From Rikenellaceae bacterium (GTDB lineage: Bacteria > Bacteroidota > Bacteroidia > Bacteroidales > Rikenellaceae), in assembly GCA_015060075.1 (NCBI GenBank), contig SUZE01000003.1, positions 60,048-124,047 of the forward strand: 64,000 nt of DNA, written 5' to 3'. The notes below the pieces were generated by a model, which saw only the letters and a program-made list of their open reading frames with translations, was not told the origin of the DNA and did not search any database. Both the position numbers and the translations under genes were made by a program. Positions 43,792 through 53,210 of the stretch are shown piece after piece; the first letter of the stretch is position 1, and each line of letters opens with the position of its first letter.

Positions 43792-45230
43792 CGCCACATT
43801 CTGATAAATAGGAATTGTATAAGTCCGAATATTTCAAGACGCCCCATAAGCATCAATATCGTGCCCTGAATTTTCAGCAACGATGGCATCATAGCGTAGT
43901 TGTCGTACGAGCCAGCCTCGCCAAATCCGGGACCTACATTGCCGATAAACGCCACCGAAGATGAAAATGCCGTAAGCAAATCCAATCCAAAGAGCGTACT
44001 TGTAAGTGTCGCCACCAAAATCAGCACGAAATATGTTGTGATGAAGAGTGTTACAGCATTCACCTGTCGCTCCTCCTGCACAATGCCGTCAAGACGGATA
44101 CGGATTATGGCGTTAGGGTGCTGCTGTCCTCGCAGACGAGCCTTCAACACCTTGCCATAGAGCAGAACTCTATCTACCTTAACACCTCCCGCAGTTGAGC
44201 CTGCACAACCGCAAATTATTGACACAAGCATCAATATAACAATCGCAAACGGAGTCCAAAGGTTGGTATTTGCCGTTGCGAAACCGGTTGTCGAGATGAG
44301 CGATACAACCTGAAATACCGACTGTCGCAGCGAGGTCAATATGTTCGGATATATACCGGCAAAATACAGACTTGCTCCTATACAGAGCGTTGCTGCCACG
44401 ATAATCCCGACATAGACGCGCACCACCTCCGAACGGAATATATTGTTTGCCTTGCGTGTGAAGGTCGAGAAGATAAGTCCGAAGTGCAGACTCGAAAGGA
44501 ACATCGCTACAATCAATATCCACTCAATCAGCGGACTATCATAGAATCCGATACTTGCATTTTTCGTTGAAAATCCGCCCGTAGCACACGCCGACATAGC
44601 GTGATTGAGCGCATCGAACCATCGCATACCCGAAACTTTTAATAGCAGGGTAGTTACGAGTGTCAGACCGATATATACGGCAAGCAGAATACGCACAACC
44701 ATCTGCGTACGATAGCGATAGTTGTCTTTTGCAAGCGAAGATAGTTCTATGCTTGACAACGCCATCTTATTTGTTCCGAGCGATGGCAGAATCAACAGGG
44801 CAAACATCACCACTCCTGCACCGCCAATCCAGCATGTCGCCGAGCGCCAAAAGAGCAGACCTTGTGGCAAAGCCTCTATGTTGGTCAAAATTGATGCTCC
44901 CGTAGTTGTAAAGCCCGAAACGCTTTCAAACCAAGCATTTACTAACGAAAACTCGCCACCCCAAATCAGATATGGAAACATTCCTACCACGCACGACAAC
45001 ACCCACGAGCCCACGACAATCATAAAGCCCTCCTTGTTGGTTATATTGTCCGCCTTCGGCACAAATATCATCGGAAATATTCCGAGCAACAGCGTCAGCA
45101 GAGCCGACAACAACAGCGGATAGAAGCCCGTATCGTTCGACACGAGCGAGATACCTGCCGACACCGCCATAAAGGCCGAGAGGCAGAGCATCACCGCACC
45201 CACATATCTCAAAATTACACTAAATCGCAT
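43788..45230 (-). CDS. trkH: TrkH-type potassium uptake channel
   Basis: The 480-residue polytopic protein matches TrkH/KtrB, with four membrane-pore-membrane repeats. Selectivity-filter segments include SGFTTTGASI, ATGGFSTKN and STTGFATAN, plus the gating loop GCAGSTAGGVKVDR. It brings in K+. A regulatory TrkA gene is not in the window. Its start overlaps the end of the upstream HAMP protein gene by 11 bp and its stop overlaps the SPOR gene, so all three are coupled. Confidence 0.92.
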   Translation of the reverse strand: MRFSVILRYVGAVMLCLSAFMAVSAGISLVSNDTGFYPLLLSALLTLLLGIFPMIFVPKADNITNKEGFMIVVGSWVLSCVVGMFPYLIWGGEFSLVNAWFESVSGFTTTGASILTNIEALPQGLLFWRSATCWIGGAGVVMFALLILPSLGTNKMALSSIELSSLAKDNYRYRTQMVVRILLAVYIGLTLVTTLLLKVSGMRWFDALNHAMSACATGGFSTKNASIGFYDSPLIEWILIVAMFLSSLHFGLIFSTFTRKANNIFRSEVVRVYVGIIVAATLCIGASLYFAGIYPNILTSLRQSVFQVVSLISTTGFATANTNLWTPFAIVILMLVSIICGCAGSTAGGVKVDRVLLYGKVLKARLRGQQHPNAIIRIRLDGIVQEERQVNAVTLFITTYFVLILVATLTSTLFGLDLLTAFSSSVAFIGNVGPGFGEAGSYDNYAMMPSLLKIQGTILMLMGRLEIFGLIQFLFIRMWR

Positions 45231-46029
45231 CTTCGCCCTGCTTTTTGTTCGACTTCGAGATATTTATCAAATTCTCAATGTTATCACTCAACTCCTTAAT
45301 CTCATCAACCATCTCCGCCTTCGGTTTATATGGCAGTTTGAACGACAAGTACTCCGCTAACGAGCGATTGATATTTTTTATCGGTTTCACGCCATAGATA
45401 TAGACAAAGTAGAACAACATCAACACGATAGCAATCATCACCAATAGCGAAATCAGCACCGGAGCTACCGAGCGATAGGCATTTTTCGAGAGTTGCGCTG
45501 CACGAGGAGCCAACTCGCCATGTGATAGGGTAATATATCGCTTAACCTGCTCGGTAAAACGATTATATGCAGGCTCATAGACCTCCACATACCACTTGCG
45601 CCCATCTACCTTGTGTATTTCGACAGTCAGCGAATCTATCACCACACTCTCTGTCGAGCGAAAATTGTCAGTCAATTGTCGCAACTCTGCGCTATACAAC
45701 GAGAGCGTGTCGAGGCTTCCCTGCACCGCAGCAGGAGCTTTATCGCGCACCAAGGCGATATGAGAATTGAGTTCTGCCAACGCCTTGTGACACGACTCTT
45801 TCGCCCTCTCGTTGTCGAAAATCGTCACATCAATCATAGCGCGACTATGGTCGTGCGCCGAGCGCAACAAATCCTTTGCCACAGTCATATCACGGCTACT
45901 TGCCGAGAGTATCGCATCGGTATCATAACTCAAATTACTCAACTCGAAGAGCGAAATAACACCCGACACCGACAACAGTGCAACGATACTCAAAAACGCA
46001 ATCGTAGTTCTCTTTCCAATACCTTTCAT
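45220..46029 (-). CDS. Two-helix HAMP sensor without an output domain
   Basis: The 269-residue protein has a membrane helix at about 9-30, an extracytoplasmic helical bundle (30-185) like the 4HB_MCP sensor fold, and a second membrane helix (188-212). A HAMP-like segment follows (VKPIKNINRSLAEYLSFKL to about 265). It ends there, with no kinase, methyl-accepting or cyclase part. The overlap with trkH suggests a direct regulatory or structural role for the channel. A -7 box lies at 46067-46074. Confidence 0.7.
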   Translation of the reverse strand: MKGIGKRTTIAFLSIVALLSVSGVISLFELSNLSYDTDAILSASSRDMTVAKDLLRSAHDHSRAMIDVTIFDNERAKESCHKALAELNSHIALVRDKAPAAVQGSLDTLSLYSAELRQLTDNFRSTESVVIDSLTVEIHKVDGRKWYVEVYEPAYNRFTEQVKRYITLSHGELAPRAAQLSKNAYRSVAPVLISLLVMIAIVLMLFYFVYIYGVKPIKNINRSLAEYLSFKLPYKPKAEMVDEIKELSDNIENLINISKSNKKQGEDAI

Positions 46030-46066
46030 ATCTCAATAAAAAAGTTACTATCTCTGTTTAATTTCA

Positions 46067-46074
46067 CAAAGATA
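46067..46074 (-). promoter_or_regulatory. -7 box of the HAMP-TrkH-SPOR group
   Basis: Minus-strand TATCTTTG lies 38 bp upstream of the HAMP protein start. Confidence 0.65.
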
Positions 46075-46111
46075 GTAATTTTCCGAATAAAAACTATGTT
46101 TTTAACGCTTT

Positions 46112-47401
46112 TTAGATGATTCTTCCCAAAATTTCTGTCGAAGGCTCAACTTCAAGCAATCTCACTTTGACTATTTGATTGATGTACTTTTTATTGTACG
46201 GCACTTTGACTTTCAGATAGTTACTTGTAAAGCCCGTCATCATTCCGCCACGCATTGTACTCTCGAAAAGCACCTCTGCCGTAGTGCCCATATATCGCTT
46301 TGCAAAATCGTAGTGACAACGACTACTCAACTCCTCCAAACGCTTCGCGCGTGCCATCGAGACCTCCGGCGACACCTTATCGGGGAAATTGACCGCAGGG
46401 GTATTCTCACGCTCGGAGAATGGGAAGATATGCAGGAACGAAGGTTTTATCTTTGATAAAAAGTTGTAGCACTCCTCAAATTCCACATCGCCCTCACCCG
46501 GAAAACCCGTTATAACATCAATGCCGATAAAGGCATCGGGCATTGCCTGACGCACCGCATTGATGCGCTCCTCAAACTTCTCCACAGTATAGCGGCGGCG
46601 CATCAAACCAAGCACCTTGTTCGAGCCACATTGGATAGGAATATGGAAGTGATGTTGAAATTTAGGTGACGAGGCGCAAAACTCTATTATCTCGTCAGTT
46701 AGCAAGTTCGGTTCGATAGAGGAAATTCGATATCTCTCAATACCCTCAACATCGTTTAAAGCCCTCAATAAATCGAGAAAACTCTCGCCCGTAGTGCGAC
46801 CGAAATCGCCCGTATTTACGCCCGTAATTACTATCTCCTTTTGACCTCCTCGTGCAATCTCCTCCGCCTGCTTTACCGCCTCGGCAATCGGCGTGTTTCG
46901 ACTTGCCCCGCGAGCGTTGTGAATTGTGCAGTAGGAGCAGCAGTAGTCGCACCCATCTTGAACCTTCAAAAAGGCGCGTGTGCGGTCACCCGAAGAGAAG
47001 GCGGAAAAAAAGGAAGTTATCTCGTCAGTTTCGCACGAAAAGACCTTCGTTTTACCTCGTTTGGTCAGTTGAAGTACTTGTTTATATGTTTCGCCTTTAT
47101 CATTGTTACACAGCACAATATCCACGCCTTCAATTTCGGCAATCTCGTAGGGTTTCAACTGCGCATAGCACCCCGTAACCGCAATAATGGTATCGGGGTT
47201 TCGGCGATGAATTTTTCTGATTAAATTGCGACATTTTTTATCTGCCTGCGCCGTTACAGAGCAGGAGTTTATAATCGAAATATCGGCATCTTCGTTTGTG
47301 CCGACACGGACAAATCCGCCCGCCTCGAATTGGCGTGCCAAGGTCGAACTTTCCGAAAAATTCAACTTACAACCAAGCGTATGGAAATTAACTCTTTTCA
47401 T
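46112..47401 (-). CDS. mtaB: tRNA t6A37 methylthiotransferase MtaB
   Basis: MtaB adds a methylthio group to t6A37 of tRNAs reading ANN codons. The 429-residue protein has the UPF0004 domain with Cys11, Cys47 and Cys78, the radical SAM motif CDYCCSYC (Cys151, 155, 158), and a C-terminal TRAM-like domain. The start HTLGCKLNFSESS and the form NSCSVTAQADKKCR fit MtaB rather than MiaB or RimO. A -7 box 8 nt before the start predicts a very short leader. Confidence 0.92.
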   Translation of the reverse strand: MKRVNFHTLGCKLNFSESSTLARQFEAGGFVRVGTNEDADISIINSCSVTAQADKKCRNLIRKIHRRNPDTIIAVTGCYAQLKPYEIAEIEGVDIVLCNNDKGETYKQVLQLTKRGKTKVFSCETDEITSFFSAFSSGDRTRAFLKVQDGCDYCCSYCTIHNARGASRNTPIAEAVKQAEEIARGGQKEIVITGVNTGDFGRTTGESFLDLLRALNDVEGIERYRISSIEPNLLTDEIIEFCASSPKFQHHFHIPIQCGSNKVLGLMRRRYTVEKFEERINAVRQAMPDAFIGIDVITGFPGEGDVEFEECYNFLSKIKPSFLHIFPFSERENTPAVNFPDKVSPEVSMARAKRLEELSSRCHYDFAKRYMGTTAEVLFESTMRGGMMTGFTSNYLKVKVPYNKKYINQIVKVRLLEVEPSTEILGRII

Positions 47402-47409
47402 TGTTGGGA

Positions 47410-47417
47410 CAAAAATA
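47410..47417 (-). promoter_or_regulatory. -7 box 8 nt from the mtaB start
   Basis: Minus-strand TATTTTTG followed by 8 nt and ATG predicts an mRNA with a leader of only a few bases. Confidence 0.45.
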
Positions 47418-47423
47418 TAAAAA

Positions 47424-47460
<37 letters not shown>

Positions 47461-47462
47461 AC

Positions 47463-47470
47463 TATATTTG
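47463..47470 (+). promoter_or_regulatory. -7 box of the ABC permease operon
   Basis: TATATTTG lies 21 bp upstream of the ATG and directly follows the heptamer array. Confidence 0.7.
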
Positions 47471-47491
47471 CGCATACATTTAAAGAAAACA

Positions 47492-48343
47492 ATGAATTTT
47501 ATCAGCGACATACTCCAATACAACTACCTATCAAATGCACTTATTGCCTGCGTGCTATCGGGCATAACTTGCGGAATTATAGGCACATATATCGTAGCAC
47601 GAAGAATGGTTTTCCTCTGCGGTGGCATCACTCACGCCTCGTTCGGAGGTTTGGGCATTGCATTCTACTTTGGCGCAAATCCCATTTTCGGAGCGACCGT
47701 TTTTGCCGTTCTCTCGGCGCTCGGCATCGAGTGGAGCAACTCTCGCTCGAAAATTCGCCCCGACTCGGCAATAGGTATGGTGTGGGGTATAGGTATGGCT
47801 ATCGGTGCATTTTTTATCGCTCTGCGCCCCGGCTACACTTCGGGCGATATGGCAAATTTCCTCTTCGGAAGCATTATAACCGTAACCGAGGGCGATATTA
47901 TCGCTTTGGCGATACTCTCGGCACTGCTTATCGTAGGAGCGATTTTGTGGCACCGCCCGATAATGTTCGCAGCCTTCGACCGCAACTTCGCCGAGGCTTC
48001 GGGCGTTCCCGTGAAATTTATCCACTACACGATGGCTGTCGTAACCGCCATAACAATCGTACTCTCGATACGCACGATGGGCATTGTACTGCTGATTTCG
48101 CTCTTGACAATGCCCGTAGTTACGGCAAATTTGCTCTCGAAAGATTACAAAAAAATTATACCGATTGCGGTGGTTGTGGCTGTAATTGGAGGAGTTACGG
48201 GCATTGCACTGAGTTACCACGCCGAAGTACCATCGGGTCCTGCAATAATTTTTATGCTCACGATGTTGTTTTTAACAATAAAATTGTTATCTTTGTGGGT
48301 TAAACATTCAAAACGAACAAAAGCAAGGGCTGCAAAAGCCTAA
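47492..48343 (+). CDS. ABC-3 family metal (zinc/manganese) permease
   Basis: The protein of about 283 residues has eight or nine membrane helices and the ABC-3 (ZnuB/TroC) features GGITHASFGGLGIA, SDMA-like GDMANFLFGS, and the coupling helix region FAEASGVPVKF. It should form the membrane channel of a zinc or manganese importer. The matching binding protein and ATPase genes appear to be those at 62218-63851, 14 kb away. The ATG at 47492 is chosen because upstream codons are repeat and promoter sequence. Confidence 0.9.
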   Translation: MNFISDILQYNYLSNALIACVLSGITCGIIGTYIVARRMVFLCGGITHASFGGLGIAFYFGANPIFGATVFAVLSALGIEWSNSRSKIRPDSAIGMVWGIGMAIGAFFIALRPGYTSGDMANFLFGSIITVTEGDIIALAILSALLIVGAILWHRPIMFAAFDRNFAEASGVPVKFIHYTMAVVTAITIVLSIRTMGIVLLISLLTMPVVTANLLSKDYKKIIPIAVVVAVIGGVTGIALSYHAEVPSGPAIIFMLTMLFLTIKLLSLWVKHSKRTKARAAKA

Positions 48344-48352
48344 AAAACGATA

Positions 48353-50014
48353 ATGAAGAAGATTCACCAACTTGTCTTAAAGTCATATCTCGGTCCGCTT
48401 GTGCTGACCTTCTTTATCATCATCTTTATCCTGATGATGAACTTCGTATGGCGATATATCGATGAGTTGGTAGGTAAGGGTTTGGAGCCTGCGGTTGTCC
48501 TCGAACTCATCATGTACGCCACAATCAACATGATTCCGATGGGCTTGCCATTGGCGATTTTGTTGGCTACAATTATGACGATGGGTAACCTCGGCGAGAA
48601 CTTCGAGTTGCTGGCGATGAAGTCGGCAGGAATGTCGCTCATGCAGATAATGAAACCACTATTTTGGGTTATCGGCATTATCTCGTTTGGTTCGTTCTTT
48701 ATTGTAAACGACCTTGTGCCGTGGGCAAACAAGAAGATGTTTGCCACGCTCTACGATATTAAGCAGCAAAATGAGGCTCTCGAATTTCAAGACGGATTGT
48801 TCTTCAACGGCATTGACGATATGAGTATTCGCGTGGAGAAGCAGGACCCCAAGACAAAGTTGCTTACAAATGTGCTTATCTACGACAATCGCTCTCGCAA
48901 TGGCGATATGACCACGACAATAGCCGACTCCGGTTACATCCGCTTATCTGACGACAAGAAGTATCTGTTAGTCACTCTTTTCAATGGCGAAACCTACGAG
49001 CAGACTCGCAACTATCAGTGGTATACAAAGAGTTCATTGCGTCATCACAAATTCGAGCGTCAAGATGGCAAAATTCCGATGTCCGGATTTGATTTTCAAC
49101 GCAGTGACGAGGACATGTTCGGCAACAATAGCCAGACTATGGATATCAACGATTTGCAGCACAATATCGACTCGCTCGACCTACTTGTAAACAATCTGAC
49201 AGCTACGGCGTACAATCCTTTATTGCGTGACCAGATTTTCGAGCGTGACCCCGATGGAGTAGCACCACCGGACAGCATCGAGATTGACCGTTCGCAAAAG
49301 ACCTTTATGGTGCATCTGCTTGATTCGCTACCAAAACTCGACACTCGCAGCAAAGATAGAATATACGAAAGTGCTTTGCGTGCTGCACGCAGTTCCAGAA
49401 ACGCCTTTTCATTTGATGAGAGTTCATCGAAGGAGGCTCTAAATCAGCTCTATCGCAGCAAAAACGAGTGGCACCGCAAGTTGACACTTCCGATTTCTAT
49501 TCTGATATTCTTCCTTATCGGAGCACCTCTCGGAGCAATTATCCGCAAGGGAGGTTTGGGAATGCCGATAGTTATCTCGGTGATATTCTTCGTCATCTAC
49601 TATATCATCTCGATTTCGGGTGAGAAGTTCGCCAAGGAGGGCACTTGGAGTTCATTACTCGGCATGTGGATATCGGCAATTATCCTCACACCATTGGCGA
49701 TATACCTATCAAATAAAGCGAACAACGACTCGGCTTTACTTGATATTGATTGGTACATAGGTCGCTACAAGCATTATCGGGAAAAATTGATTTCAAAACT
49801 GCCCGACAAGTGGCAGACATGGTTCACTGAACATGAAGCCCGGCAAGCCGAAAAGCGCTCAATAAATAACCTTAAAAAGGCTGCAAAAAAACGGAAAGCG
49901 GAAAACGGAACTGACGCCAAACCGAGTGCAGAGGGCAAACTCGTTTGCACTATGCCGAGGTGCGAAGGAGGAAAAGCCCACGAAGTGGGATTAAAACGGA
50001 AAACTCTTAATTAG
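48353..50014 (+). CDS. LptF/LptG-like (YjgP/YjgQ) permease
   Basis: The 553-residue protein has the LptF/LptG layout. Three N-terminal membrane helices include GLPLAILLATIMTMGNLGEN and ELLAMKSAGMS, a long periplasmic beta-jellyroll follows (about 130-350), and three C-terminal helices begin at KLTLPISILIFFLIGAPLGAIIRKGG. These proteins move LPS across the periplasm. The last 40 or so residues (Lys/Arg-rich) are encoded by a dispersed repeat with CGGAAAA units, so the natural C-terminus has probably been extended by repeat insertion. It follows the ABC permease by 9 bp. Confidence 0.9.
   Translation: MKKIHQLVLKSYLGPLVLTFFIIIFILMMNFVWRYIDELVGKGLEPAVVLELIMYATINMIPMGLPLAILLATIMTMGNLGENFELLAMKSAGMSLMQIMKPLFWVIGIISFGSFFIVNDLVPWANKKMFATLYDIKQQNEALEFQDGLFFNGIDDMSIRVEKQDPKTKLLTNVLIYDNRSRNGDMTTTIADSGYIRLSDDKKYLLVTLFNGETYEQTRNYQWYTKSSLRHHKFERQDGKIPMSGFDFQRSDEDMFGNNSQTMDINDLQHNIDSLDLLVNNLTATAYNPLLRDQIFERDPDGVAPPDSIEIDRSQKTFMVHLLDSLPKLDTRSKDRIYESALRAARSSRNAFSFDESSSKEALNQLYRSKNEWHRKLTLPISILIFFLIGAPLGAIIRKGGLGMPIVISVIFFVIYYIISISGEKFAKEGTWSSLLGMWISAIILTPLAIYLSNKANNDSALLDIDWYIGRYKHYREKLISKLPDKWQTWFTEHEARQAEKRSINNLKKAAKKRKAENGTDAKPSAEGKLVCTMPRCEGGKAHEVGLKRKTLN
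49892..50003. repeat. Dispersed repeat R, copy 1 (inside lptF/G-like 3' end)
   Basis: It runs from CGGAAAGCGGAAAA to ATTAAAACGGAAAA. It contains a GCAAAC/GTTTGC hairpin and a CCCAC-GAA-GTGGG hairpin. Copy 2 is at 56297-56405, where the second hairpin is CCTGC-GAA-GCAGG. Confidence 0.85.
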
Positions 50015-50040
50015 TGAATTGTGAGTAATTGAAAAAATAG

Positions 50041-50075
50041 TTCTTAATTCTTAATTTTCAATTCTTAATTTTAGA
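50041..50075. repeat. 7-bp tandem array before the fmt start
   Basis: TTCTTAA, TTCTTAA, TTTTCAA, TTCTTAA and TTTTAGA are in register and end 4 nt before the GTG start of fmt. Confidence 0.85.
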
Positions 50076-50079
50076 AGTC

Positions 50080-51069
50080 GTGAACGCAAAAGATATTCGC
50101 ATAGTATTCATGGGTACACCCGAGTTCGCAGTGCCTTCGTTGAAGGCATTGGTGGAGGGTGGCTACAATGTTGTGGGCGTAGTTACCATGCCCGACAAAC
50201 CCGCAGGACGAGGTATGCGCCTGCAAGAGAGCGATGTTAAGAGTGCTGCCAAGGAGTTGGGTATTTCTACTATTCTCCAACCCGAGAAGTTGCGTGACGA
50301 AGCTTTCTTGGAGGCTCTACGAGCCTTACAGCCTGATTTGGGTATCGTTATTGCGTTTAGAATGTTACCCGAAGTCGTTTGGGCGATGCCACGCTTCGGT
50401 ACATTCAACCTTCACGCTTCGCTCCTGCCCGAATATCGTGGTGCAGCACCCATAAATTGGGCTATTATAAATGGTGATAAGGAGAGTGGCAACACCACCT
50501 TCCTCCTCAACCACGAGATAGACAAAGGCGCAATAATAGGTCAGCAACGCACACCAATCGGCGATGAGGAGTGCGTAGGCGAGTTGTACGACCGCTTGAT
50601 GGTAATGGGAGCAGAACTTGTAGTGGAGAGTGTCGAGAAGATTGCATCGGGCAATATAGAGCCGATAGAGCAACCACAGGAGGATACAAATCTTCGCCCT
50701 GCACCAAAGATTTTCAAGGATATGTGCGAAGTTGATTGGAGTAAAAACGGCAGAGAAATTGTCAATTTTGTGCGAGGACTATCGCCTTATCCTGCTGCGT
50801 GGAGCATCTTGCAGCGTGGCGAGGAGGAGTTATCGGTAAAGATTTTCAAGGCACATTTTGAAGAAAAGGAACACTCGGCAGAGGTCGGCACAATCTTTAC
50901 CGATAACAAAACCTATATCAAAGTGGCGTGCGCCGATGGTGTAGTCGCTATCGAGGAGTTGCAGGTGGCAGGCAAAAAGCGTATGGCAGTGCGTGATTTA
51001 TTATTGGGATATCAAATGCAGAATGCAAAATTCAGAATGCAAAATGCAAAATGCAAAATTGAGAATTGA
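50080..51069 (+). CDS. fmt: Methionyl-tRNA formyltransferase
   Basis: Fmt formylates Met-tRNAfMet using 10-formyl-THF. The 329-residue protein starts at GTG. It has MGTPEFAVPSLKAL, the catalytic set Asn110/His112 (FNLHASLLPEYRGAAP) and Asp148 (HEIDKG), and the C-terminal tRNA-binding domain. The last residues (QMQNAKFRMQNAKCKIEN) are encoded by the heptamer array 51016-51078, which gives a 7-residue periodic tail absent from the family. A similar array sits just before the start codon. Confidence 0.95.
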   Translation: MNAKDIRIVFMGTPEFAVPSLKALVEGGYNVVGVVTMPDKPAGRGMRLQESDVKSAAKELGISTILQPEKLRDEAFLEALRALQPDLGIVIAFRMLPEVVWAMPRFGTFNLHASLLPEYRGAAPINWAIINGDKESGNTTFLLNHEIDKGAIIGQQRTPIGDEECVGELYDRLMVMGAELVVESVEKIASGNIEPIEQPQEDTNLRPAPKIFKDMCEVDWSKNGREIVNFVRGLSPYPAAWSILQRGEEELSVKIFKAHFEEKEHSAEVGTIFTDNKTYIKVACADGVVAIEELQVAGKKRMAVRDLLLGYQMQNAKFRMQNAKCKIEN

Positions 51070-51078
51070 GAATTAACT
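51016..51078. repeat. 7-bp tandem array, nine heptamers, overlapping fmt 3' end
   Basis: ATGCAGA, ATGCAAA, ATTCAGA, ATGCAAA three times, ATTGAGA twice and ATTAACT follow without a break in register. The first 54 bp are translated as the fmt tail. Confidence 0.95.
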
Positions 51079-51130
51079 CCCAAGAGATGAAATCGTAAAT
51101 GATTATTTACACTATAAAACACTAAAAGCT

Positions 51131-52204
51131 ATGAAAAAGCACAATTTCAGCGCAGGACCTTCGGTATTGCCGGAAGTAGCCCTCGAAAATGCAGCAAAGG
51201 CAATTTTTGACTTCAACGGAACAGGAATTTCGGTACTTTCGTATTCGCACCGTAGCAAGGAGTTCGAGGCAGTATTGGCAGAGGCAAAGGCTCTCTTCCG
51301 AGAGTTGCTCCACATTCCTGACAATTATCAAATCTACTTTGTAGGAGGTGGTGCAAGCACACAGTTCTTCCACATTCCTGCAAACTTCCTCGGGAAAAAG
51401 GCAGGATATGTAAATACAGGAGTTTGGACAAAGAAGGCTATCAAAGAGGCTAAATATTATGGCGAGGTAGAGGTTGTTGCTTCGAGCGAGGATAAGAATT
51501 TCTCCTACATTCCGAAGGGCTTTGAGATTCCGAGCGATTTGGATTATCTCTATATTTGTGCGAATAACACCATCTATGGCACTGAGTACAAGGTTGATAT
51601 GGATTGTCCTGTACCCCTCATTGCCGATATGTCATCGGATATTTTGAGCCGTCCTGTCGATGTTTCGAAGTACGCCCTTATCTATGGCGGTGCGCAGAAG
51701 AATCTCGCTCCTGCGGGCGTTACATTCGTGATTATTCGTGACGATATGCTCGAAAAAGTTGTGCGTCCATTGCCAACAATGATGAATGTAAATACCCATG
51801 TGGAGAACGATTCGATGTTCAATACTCCGCCGGTGTTCCCAATCTTCGTATTGAACGAAACGTTGAAGTGGTTGAAGTCTATCGGTGGCGTGGAGGAGAT
51901 GTATCGCCGCAATGTTGAAAAGGCAGAGTTGCTCTACAACGAGATTGAGCGCAACTCGTTGTTCCGCCCAACCGTAGCAAAGGAGGACCGTTCGTTGATG
52001 AATATCTGCTTCGTAATGACCGAGGGCAACGAGGATTTGGCGCCTGAGTTCTTGGAGTTTGCCAAGGAGAGAGGTATGGTCGGAATTAAGGGACACCGCT
52101 TGGTGGGTGGCTTCCGTGCTTCGTGCTACAATGCATGTCCGAAGGAGTCGGTAGAGGCTCTCGTGGCTTGCATGCAGGAGTTTGAGCAGTTAAAGACAAA
52201 GTAA
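51131..52204 (+). CDS. serC: Phosphoserine aminotransferase
   Basis: SerC converts 3-phosphohydroxypyruvate and glutamate to phosphoserine in serine synthesis. The 357-residue protein shows the N-terminal [30 protein letters not shown], and the PLP lysine in [12 protein letters not shown] (Lys190). The length is typical. It heads a serC-serA-DUF1015 group known in Bacteroidetes; serA follows with an 80-bp gap. Confidence 0.96.
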   Translation: MKKHNFSAGPSVLPEVALENAAKAIFDFNGTGISVLSYSHRSKEFEAVLAEAKALFRELLHIPDNYQIYFVGGGASTQFFHIPANFLGKKAGYVNTGVWTKKAIKEAKYYGEVEVVASSEDKNFSYIPKGFEIPSDLDYLYICANNTIYGTEYKVDMDCPVPLIADMSSDILSRPVDVSKYALIYGGAQKNLAPAGVTFVIIRDDMLEKVVRPLPTMMNVNTHVENDSMFNTPPVFPIFVLNETLKWLKSIGGVEEMYRRNVEKAELLYNEIERNSLFRPTVAKEDRSLMNICFVMTEGNEDLAPEFLEFAKERGMVGIKGHRLVGGFRASCYNACPKESVEALVACMQEFEQLKTK

Positions 52205-52283
52205 GCGTATGCCGACTATCGTTCCATACACCTACGAGAAAAAGGAGGAGAAAGTAGTATATTTCACATCATTATTAAAGGGT

Positions 52284-53207
52284 ATGAAAGTTCTTATTGC
52301 AACCGAAAAACCATTTGCCAAGGAGGCTGTAAATGGTATCAAAGAGATTTTGCAGGCGGCAGAGTACGAGGTCGTACTGCTCGAAAAATATACAGATAAG
52401 GGCGATTTGCTCGCTGCTGTTGCCGATGTTGATGCACTTATCGTGCGTAGCGACAAGGTTACAAAGGAGGTCATGGAGGCTGCCAAAAACCTCAAAATCG
52501 TTGTTCGTGCCGGCGCAGGCTTCGACAATGTAGATTGCGAGGAGGCGAAGAAGCGAGGTATCGTGGTGATGAACACCCCGGGTCAGAACTCGAATGCAGT
52601 GGCGGAGTTGGCACTCTGCTTTATGGTCTATATGTCGCGCAATCAGCTCACTTCGGGTACAGGTCACGAACTTATCGGCAAAACCCTCGCAATTCACGCC
52701 TACGGAAATGTCGGCAAGTTGGTTGGTCGCAAGGGCAAGGCTCTCGGCATGAATGTTATCGCCTACGACCCATTTATCACTGACGCAGCCGTATTCGAGG
52801 CTGATGGGGTAGAGAAGGTTGATTCGGTGGAGGAGTTGTATCGCCGTGCAGATTTTCTCTCGTTGCATATCCCTGCAACACCACAGACCAAAGGCTCAAT
52901 CGGTTACGACCTCGCAATGTCGATGCCGAAGGGTGCTACACTCGTAAATACTGCCCGCAAGGAGGTTATTGACGAGGTAGGTTTGGCAAAGGCTTTGGAG
53001 GAGCGTGAGGACCTTAAATACATCACCGATGTTGCTCCTGATGCTGCTACGGAGTATGCCGAGAAGTTTGGTAAGCGCTACTTCGGAACTCCGAAGAAGA
53101 TGGGGGCAGAGACAGCCGAGGCTAACATCAACGCAGGTTTGGCTGCTGCACGACAGATTGTTGATTATTTCGTAAACGGAAACACCCGTTTCCAAGTAAA
53201 TAAATAG
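52284..53207 (+). CDS. serA: D-3-phosphoglycerate dehydrogenase, Bacteroidetes type
   Basis: The enzyme oxidises 3-phosphoglycerate to start serine synthesis. I start it at MKVLIATEKP (307 residues), the usual size of the short form; an in-frame ATG at 52209 would add 25 residues. VVRAGAGFDNVD and the NAD site HAYGNVG (138-144) are present. Where most PGDHs have the catalytic His (HIGGS), it reads TPKKMGAETAEAN. This Lys form is found in Bacteroides and in the Entamoeba type III enzyme. No ACT regulatory domain is present, so serine feedback is not expected. Confidence 0.93.
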   Translation: MKVLIATEKPFAKEAVNGIKEILQAAEYEVVLLEKYTDKGDLLAAVADVDALIVRSDKVTKEVMEAAKNLKIVVRAGAGFDNVDCEEAKKRGIVVMNTPGQNSNAVAELALCFMVYMSRNQLTSGTGHELIGKTLAIHAYGNVGKLVGRKGKALGMNVIAYDPFITDAAVFEADGVEKVDSVEELYRRADFLSLHIPATPQTKGSIGYDLAMSMPKGATLVNTARKEVIDEVGLAKALEEREDLKYITDVAPDAATEYAEKFGKRYFGTPKKMGAETAEANINAGLAAARQIVDYFVNGNTRFQVNK

Positions 53208-53210
53208 TAT

